Below the pieces are notes generated by a model that saw only the letters and a list, made by a program, of their open reading frames with translations, searched no databases and was not told the DNA's origin. Both the position numbers and the translations under genes were made by a program. Source: Ramlibacter tataouinensis (GTDB lineage Bacteria; Pseudomonadota; Gammaproteobacteria; Burkholderiales; Burkholderiaceae_C). Taken from it: 38,412 bases of DNA. Of this stretch, positions 33,604-38,412 are shown piece after piece; the stretch's first letter is position 1, and the number at the start of each line of letters is the position of its first letter. Location of the stretch: contig DIZF01000008.1 in NCBI GenBank assembly GCA_002427815.1, forward strand, positions 1-38,412. The letters are read 5' to 3'.

Positions 33604-34575
33604 TTACTCCGCCTGGATGCCGGCGGACCTGATCAACTGGCCCCACTTCGCCACTTCCGACTTCTGGTACACGGCAAAGGCTTCGGGCGTCATGCCCGAA
33701 GGTGTGACGCCCATCTTCTCCAGGCGCGATACCGTATCGGGGTCCTTCAGGATCGCAGCGAGCTCGGTGTACAGCCTGTTGATGATCGGCTTGGGTACCC
33801 CGGCCGGCGCCCAGATTGCCTGCCATGCCTGGATCTCATAGCCCGGCACGCCGGCCTCGGCCATCGTCGGTACATTGGGCAGGGCGGCCAGGCGCTTGGG
33901 AGACGTCACGGCGATCGCCCGCACCTTCCCGTTGAGAATGTGCTGGAACACGGTCGGGCCTTCGAACATCATCGGCACCTGGCCGGCGATCACATCCTGC
34001 AGTGCGGGTGTCCGTGCATAAGGCACATGGATCATCTTGATGCCGGCCATCTTCTGGAACAGTTCGCCCGACAGATGCTGGGTGGTACCGATTCCCGAGG
34101 ATGCGTACGACAAGGTTCCGGGATGGGCCTTGGCCGCGGCGATGATGTCGGCCACGGTCTTGTAGGGGCTGTTGACCGGCACCACCAGCACGTTGGCGTT
34201 CATGCCGATGACCGTGATCGGCTCGAAAGATTTCACCGGATCGTATTGCGTGGTCGCGTGCATGCTGGGGGTGATGGCGTGTGAGGCGATGCTGGCCCCC
34301 AGGATCGTGTAGCCGTCGGGCGCAGCCTTGGCGACATAGGCGGAGCCCACCATGCCGGTGGCGCCTGCCTTGTTGTCCACGATCACCGGCACCTTGAGTG
34401 CCACGGACAGCTTCTGCGCAATGATCCGGCCGAGCGTGTCGGTGTTGCTGCCCGGGGGAAAGGCCGCCACATAGGTGATCGGCCGGTTGGGCCAGGCGTC
34501 CTGGGCCTGGGCGTTGCCGCTCACCAGCGCCACGGCCATCAATGCGCTGGACAACAGCTTGACGTGCATCTTCAT
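33604..34575 (-). CDS. Bug-family (TctC-like) periplasmic binding protein
   Basis: 323 residues with AGGAAACAAG just before the ATG. Signal peptide cleaved after AQA near residue 24 (SSALMAVALVSGNAQA). Family marks: WPNRPITYVAAFPPGSNTD, VDNKAGATGMVGS, VPYARTPALQDVIAGQVP, VAVTSPKRLAALPNVPTMAE-type segment, and GYEIQAWQAIWAPAG. Such proteins serve tripartite tricarboxylate transporters, but no TctA/TctB membrane genes are present, so it is an orphan, as is usual in Burkholderiales. It sits with sugar-acid enzymes, so the ligand may be an aldonic or aldaric acid. Confidence 0.92.
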   Translation of the reverse strand: MKMHVKLLSSALMAVALVSGNAQAQDAWPNRPITYVAAFPPGSNTDTLGRIIAQKLSVALKVPVIVDNKAGATGMVGSAYVAKAAPDGYTILGASIASHAITPSMHATTQYDPVKSFEPITVIGMNANVLVVPVNSPYKTVADIIAAAKAHPGTLSYASSGIGTTQHLSGELFQKMAGIKMIHVPYARTPALQDVIAGQVPMMFEGPTVFQHILNGKVRAIAVTSPKRLAALPNVPTMAEAGVPGYEIQAWQAIWAPAGVPKPIINRLYTELAAILKDPDTVSRLEKMGVTPSGMTPEAFAVYQKSEVAKWGQLIRSAGIQAE

Positions 34576-34610
34576 CTTGTTTCCTGGGTCCTGTTCTTGT
34601 TGAGGTGTGC

Positions 34611-35528
34611 TCAGAGACCTGGCATCTGGAAACCGATGGCCTCCAGCGAAGCCAGCAGCGCTTTTTCCTGTTCCGCGTTCAAACCGACGAGCGGCGGACG
34701 CACGGTCTTCCAGGAGTCCTTCTTGCCGTACTTCGCGACGGCCGCCTTCATCGCGGGGATCATCGAATACTTCTGGAACGCGGCGCGGGTGGCGTCCAGC
34801 GCGGCCTGCTGCGCGTCGGCCTCAGGCCCTTGCCACGACTTGTAGAGCTTCACCATCGGCGCGGGATTCACGTTGCCGGTGGCGGTGATGCAGCCCGCGC
34901 CGCCGCCGCGCAGGGTTTTCAGCAGGAACACCTCGCTGCCGGCAAACACGTCGAAGCCCTGCGGCTGGAACTGCTTGAGCATCGCCTCGGTGTTGGTCCA
35001 GTCGCCCGAACTGTCCTTGATGCCGGCGATCGCGGTGGGGTAGGCCTTGAGCAGCCGCTCGATCAGGTTCAGGCTGATCGGCACCTGGGAGACGGGCGGA
35101 ATGTGGTACAGGTAGATGCGCAGCCGGCTGTCGCCCACCCGTTCGATGATCTCGGCGTAGCTGCGGAACAGCCCTTCGTCGGAGACCCCCTTGTAGTAGA
35201 ACGGCGGCAGCATCAGCACGCCGCCGACGCCGGCTTTCGTCGCGTGCCGGGTCAGCTCCACGCTGTCGGTGAGCGAGCAGCAGCCGGTGCCCGGCATCAG
35301 CCGCGCAGCCGGTACGCCGGCCGCGAGCAGGGCGTCCAGCAGGGCCACGCGCTCACCCACGGAGAGCGAATTGGCTTCGGAATTGGTGCCGAACACCGCC
35401 AGGCCGACTTCGCTGGCGATCAGCCACTGGCAGTGCCGGACAAAGGCCTGGGTGTCCGGGCTGAGGTCGGTCTTGAAAGGGGTGAGTACCGGCGAATAGA
35501 TGCCGCCGAGCTTGTGCTTGATTGCCAT
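34611..35528 (-). CDS. DapA-family (class I aldolase/dehydratase) enzyme
   Basis: 305 residues behind an AAGGAG ribosome binding site. TIM-barrel Schiff-base lyase of the dihydrodipicolinate synthase/N-acetylneuraminate lyase group: GGIYSPVLTPF, FGTNSEANSLS, catalytic Tyr141 (YLYHIPP) and Schiff-base Lys171 (AGIKDSSGD). FGTNSEANSLS replaces the usual GTTGE motif, so it is not a normal DapA. From the neighbours it probably cleaves or dehydrates a 2-keto-3-deoxy sugar acid. Exact reaction unknown. Confidence 0.88.
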   Translation of the reverse strand: MAIKHKLGGIYSPVLTPFKTDLSPDTQAFVRHCQWLIASEVGLAVFGTNSEANSLSVGERVALLDALLAAGVPAARLMPGTGCCSLTDSVELTRHATKAGVGGVLMLPPFYYKGVSDEGLFRSYAEIIERVGDSRLRIYLYHIPPVSQVPISLNLIERLLKAYPTAIAGIKDSSGDWTNTEAMLKQFQPQGFDVFAGSEVFLLKTLRGGGAGCITATGNVNPAPMVKLYKSWQGPEADAQQAALDATRAAFQKYSMIPAMKAAVAKYGKKDSWKTVRPPLVGLNAEQEKALLASLEAIGFQMPGL

Positions 35529-35555
35529 GTGAGATCTCCTTGAATGATTTGCGCT

Positions 35556-36719
35556 TCAGGCCCAGAGGCCGGCGGCGTATTGGTCCAGCGCGTCTTCGCG
35601 CAGGCGAAAGCCCAGGCCCGGCGTGGTCGGCACGACCAGTTCGCCGTCCCGCAGTTCGAGCTGGGTGTCGACCAGCCTGCGGAAATTCAGAACCTGGTCG
35701 TCCGGGAAATATTCGACGTACTGCGCATTGGGCGTGGAGGCCACCAGGTGCACATGCAGGTCGTGGAACCAGTGCGGGCACATCGCCACCCCGAAGCTGG
35801 CCGCCGTGGCGGCGATCTTGCGGAATTCGGTGATGCCGCCGCACACGGCAGCGTCGGTTTGCAGGATCGCGGCGGCGCGCTTTTCGATCAGCTCCTTGTG
35901 GCGCCAGCGTCCGGCCTCGATTTCGCCGGTGGCCACCATCACCGGGGTGCGCTGGGCCAGTTCGGCATGGTTCTCGATGTCGTCGGGGCTGAAGGGCTCT
36001 TCGATCCAGTAGGGGTTGCTGGGCTCGTAGCGCTTCATGTACTCCACGGCCGTGGCGAGGTCCTGCCAGGCGTTGTTGGCGTCCAGGGTCAGGATGATGT
36101 CGTCGCCGATGGCCTCGCGGGCGGCACGAATGCGCGCCTCCTCGCTCTTCAGGTCACCGCGGCCCACTTTCATCTTCACGGCCTTGAAACCCATCTTGAC
36201 GTAGGAGGCCATCTCCTGCCCGAGCTTGTCGGGCGTCTTGCCCTCAAGGTAGTAGCCGCCGCTCGCGTAGGCCGGCACCGTGGCCTGCCCGGTTCCACCC
36301 AGGTACTGGGCCAGTGGCAGGCCGGCGGCGCGCGCATTGCGGTCCCACAGCGCCACGTCGACGATGGAGATCGCGCGCATGACGGAGCCGGCCCGCCCAT
36401 GCAACAGGGTTTCCTGGTACATCTCGCGCCACAGCCCTTCGACGTTCAGGGCGCTCTTGCCGACCAGCAGCGGCGCCAGCAGGATCTGCACGGCGCCGGC
36501 GACCAGGATTCCGCCGCGGCTGCCGCCGTAGCAAAAGCCCTGTCCTTCATGGCCGTCCGCGGTCCGCACGCGCACCACCACGTAGTCGCGGGCGAACACC
36601 TGGCGGGTCGAAAACGAGGTGGGATTTTCCAGCGGGATGGTGACCGTCCGGGCTTCCACCGAAACAATCCTGGAAGCGCTGCGGTAGTCGTTCTGGGAAT
36701 CGTTTGCTCTGGACGTCAT
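35556..36719 (-). CDS. Enolase-superfamily (mandelate racemase/muconate lactonising-type) dehydratase
   Basis: 387 residues from the ATG at 36719 with AGAAGGA upstream. N-terminal capping domain and C-terminal barrel. Base motif KxK: Lys182-Met-Lys184. Mg ligands: Asp213 (TLDANNAW), Glu240 (WIEEPF), Glu266 (ATGEIEAGR). His316 (CPHWFHD) replaces the classic HD pair in part. This set fits acid-sugar dehydratases of the mandelate racemase subgroup. With the DapA-like and UxaA-like neighbours it should act on an aldonic or aldaric acid. First gene of the minus-strand operon. Confidence 0.9.
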   Translation of the reverse strand: MTSRANDSQNDYRSASRIVSVEARTVTIPLENPTSFSTRQVFARDYVVVRVRTADGHEGQGFCYGGSRGGILVAGAVQILLAPLLVGKSALNVEGLWREMYQETLLHGRAGSVMRAISIVDVALWDRNARAAGLPLAQYLGGTGQATVPAYASGGYYLEGKTPDKLGQEMASYVKMGFKAVKMKVGRGDLKSEEARIRAAREAIGDDIILTLDANNAWQDLATAVEYMKRYEPSNPYWIEEPFSPDDIENHAELAQRTPVMVATGEIEAGRWRHKELIEKRAAAILQTDAAVCGGITEFRKIAATAASFGVAMCPHWFHDLHVHLVASTPNAQYVEYFPDDQVLNFRRLVDTQLELRDGELVVPTTPGLGFRLREDALDQYAAGLWA

Positions 36720-36877
36720 CGAGTCCTTCTTTGGAAATTCATTTACAAACAGCGGCTTATGTTTTAAAAACGAGGGTCCGGCGGCGGGTTTTTATGAACC
36801 GCTTGCTCGATCCTAGCCGATCACCCCCGGACCGGTCAATCGGCCGGACCGGTCGCTTCGCCAACTTTCCTTGACCC
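36720..36877. promoter_or_regulatory. Divergent control region with several inverted repeats
   Basis: 158 bp between the enolase-superfamily gene and the uxaA-like gene. It is AT-rich compared with the genes. Seen: AAACA-N8-TGTTT (36747-36764), GTTTT-A-AAAAC (36761-36771), and AACCGCTT (36797-36804), which matches the AANCGNTT core of many LacI-family operators. TTTACA (36743-36748) could be a -35 box but no matching -10 is clear. Probably the shared operator/promoter for both transcripts. Confidence 0.5.
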
Positions 36878-38412
36878 ATGACAGCCAATATCCCCAAACG
36901 CATGATCGGCCCCGTGATCCGCCTGAACCCCAGCGACAACGTGGTGGTGGCGCGGGTCGACGTGCCGATCGGCACCGCAGTGCCCGGCGAGAACTTCACC
37001 AGCCGCAGCCAGGTGCCCGCCGGCTACAAGATCGCCGCCCGGAAAATCCTCAAGGGCGAGGCCATCCTCAAGTACAACGTCACCGTGGGCTTTGCGAATG
37101 TGGACATCGAGCCGGGAACGATGGTCCACAGCCACAACACCGAGTTCCGTGAATTCGACCGCGAGTACGCCCATGCCAGTGAATTCAAGCCGGTGCAGCT
37201 GCTGCCCGAATCCGAGCGTGCCACCTTCCAGGGCTATGTGCGTCCCAACGGCCAGGTCGGAACCCGCAATTTCATCGGCATCCTGTCCACCGTGAACTGT
37301 TCGGCGACGGTCGTCCACAAGATCGCCGAATGGTTCACGCCCGAGCGGCTGGCCCAGTTTCCGAATGTCGACGGCGTGGTGGCCTTCAGCCACTCCATCG
37401 GCTGCGGCATGGAGATGACGGGGGAGCCGATGCAGCTGCTGCGCCGGACCATGGCCGGCTATGCGCGCCATCCCAATCTCGCGGCGGCCCTGGTGATCGG
37501 CCTGGGCTGCGAGCGCAACCAGCTCAAGGGCCTGATGGAGCAGGAGGCACTGATGGCCAGCCCGCACCTGCACACTTTCATCATGCAGGAGACCGGCGGC
37601 ACCCGCAAGACCATAGCGGCCGGCATCGAAGCCGTGCGCGCGCTGCTGCCGCAGGCCAACAACGTGAGGCGGCAGACCGTCTCCGCCAGCCACCTCTGTG
37701 TGGGATTGCAGTGCGGCGGCTCCGACGGCTTCTCGTCGATCACCGCCAATCCCGCCCTTGGCGCGGCCGTCGATATCCTGGCGCGGCATGGCGGCACCGG
37801 CATCCTCTCCGAAACACCGGAGATCTACGGTGTGGAACACACGCTCACGCGGCGCGCAGCCAGCCGCGCCGTCGGCGAGAAGCTGATCGAGCGCGTCCGC
37901 TGGTGGAAAGACGAGTATTCGGTGGGCCGCGACGTACAGATCAACGGCCAGGTCAGCCCCGGCAACCAGGTGGGCGGGCTGGCCAACATTTTCGAGAAGT
38001 CGCTCGGCTCGTCGATGAAGGGCGGTACCGGCCCGCTGATGGAGGTGTACCGCTATGCCGAACCGGTCACTGCCAAGGGGTTCGTCTTCATGGACACGCC
38101 CGGCTTCGATCCGGTTTCCGCCACCGGGCAGATCGCGGGCGGCGCCAACCTGATCGCCTTCACCACCGGACGGGGTTCGATGTTCGGCTCCAAGCCGGCG
38201 CCGTGCATCAAACTCGCGACCAACAGCCCCATGTTCAAGGCCCTGGAAGAGGACATGGACATCAACTGCGGCGAGATACTCGACGGGACCGCGTCGGTGC
38301 AGGAAATGGGCCAGCGGATCTTCGATCTGTTCCTGCGCACGGCGTCGGGCGAGGCGTCCAAGAGCGAAAAGCTCGGCTTGGGCGATCATGAGTTTGTGCC
38401 GTGGCAGATCGG
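36878..38412 (+). CDS. UxaA/GarD-family altronate or galactarate dehydratase (3' end cut by window)
   Basis: 511 complete codons from the ATG at 36878, still open at the window end. The last visible residues (HEFVPWQI) are close to the usual end of the family, so only a few are missing. N-terminal SAF-like domain (about 10-95: IRLNPSDNVVVARVDVPIG; VGFANVDIEPGTMVHSHN), then the long catalytic part (NGQVGTRNFIGILSTVNCSA; SIGCGM; IGLGCERNQ; GLQCGGSDGFSSI; GGTGILSETPEIYGVEH; TTGRGSMFGSKPAPCIK). Iron-dependent dehydratases of this family act on altronate, galactarate or related acids. SAF and catalytic parts on one chain match both UxaA and GarD. Substrate not decided here. Confidence 0.9.
   Translation, partial: MTANIPKRMIGPVIRLNPSDNVVVARVDVPIGTAVPGENFTSRSQVPAGYKIAARKILKGEAILKYNVTVGFANVDIEPGTMVHSHNTEFREFDREYAHASEFKPVQLLPESERATFQGYVRPNGQVGTRNFIGILSTVNCSATVVHKIAEWFTPERLAQFPNVDGVVAFSHSIGCGMEMTGEPMQLLRRTMAGYARHPNLAAALVIGLGCERNQLKGLMEQEALMASPHLHTFIMQETGGTRKTIAAGIEAVRALLPQANNVRRQTVSASHLCVGLQCGGSDGFSSITANPALGAAVDILARHGGTGILSETPEIYGVEHTLTRRAASRAVGEKLIERVRWWKDEYSVGRDVQINGQVSPGNQVGGLANIFEKSLGSSMKGGTGPLMEVYRYAEPVTAKGFVFMDTPGFDPVSATGQIAGGANLIAFTTGRGSMFGSKPAPCIKLATNSPMFKALEEDMDINCGEILDGTASVQEMGQRIFDLFLRTASGEASKSEKLGLGDHEFVPWQI

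Overview
The window is high-GC bacterial chromosome. Its gene content points to Betaproteobacteria, order Burkholderiales, most likely family Comamonadaceae: an iscRSUA-hscBA-fdx cluster, a PhaZ1-type intracellular polyhydroxybutyrate depolymerase, a stand-alone RnfB-like ferredoxin, an orphan Bug-type periplasmic binding protein, an HAAT-type (liv) ABC transporter and a three-gene 2-oxoacid oxidoreductase set. The assignment rests on remembered family distributions; no database was searched.

Layout. (1) 1-5029: the C-terminal end of a surface or envelope protein, overlapping a membrane hybrid histidine kinase (PAS-HisKA-HATPase-REC-Hpt) and followed by a REC-GGDEF-EAL response regulator whose EAL part has lost key residues. 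(2) 5030-10701: a non-coding stretch with an inverted repeat and a possible gene remnant, then a tightly overlapping operon for an NAD(P)-linked 2-oxoacid:ferredoxin-type oxidoreductase (flavin/Fe-S subunit, alpha, beta) followed by a CBS-domain protein. (3) 10745-14186, minus strand: an RnfB-like ferredoxin, phaZ and an aromatic/aspartate aminotransferase. (4) 14235-16519: uvrB behind a promoter with an SOS-box-like element, ending in an intrinsic terminator. (5) 16576-22201: the Fe-S assembly cluster, with an IscR-like promoter region, a long structured leader and an internal terminator-like hairpin between iscA and hscB. (6) 22198-23812: an SDR oxidoreductase, dnaQ and tRNA-Val(CAC). (7) 23813-27620: two lipoprotein genes (a phosphoesterase and a CotH-like protein) lying between the intact tRNA-Val and a degenerate second copy of it, probably a small inserted islet. 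(8) 27907-32493: a five-gene liv-type ABC importer. (9) 32508-38412: a sugar-acid catabolic locus with a LacI-type regulator, Bug binding protein, DapA-family lyase and enolase-superfamily enzyme on the minus strand, and a divergent UxaA/GarD-type dehydratase running off the right edge.

Working together. Most of the window is ordinary core metabolism and maintenance. The oxidoreductase operon supplies or consumes low-potential electrons, and the nearby RnfB-like protein could be a partner. The isc cluster builds the Fe-S clusters such enzymes need. The last locus reads as uptake and dehydration/aldol-type cleavage of an aldonic or aldaric acid. No strikingly new defence system or mobile system was seen. 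The items most worth a second look are the tRNA-bounded lipoprotein islet, the NAD(P)-coupled 2-oxoacid oxidoreductase in a probable aerobe, the iscR leader with the intra-operon terminator, and the degenerate-EAL signalling protein.
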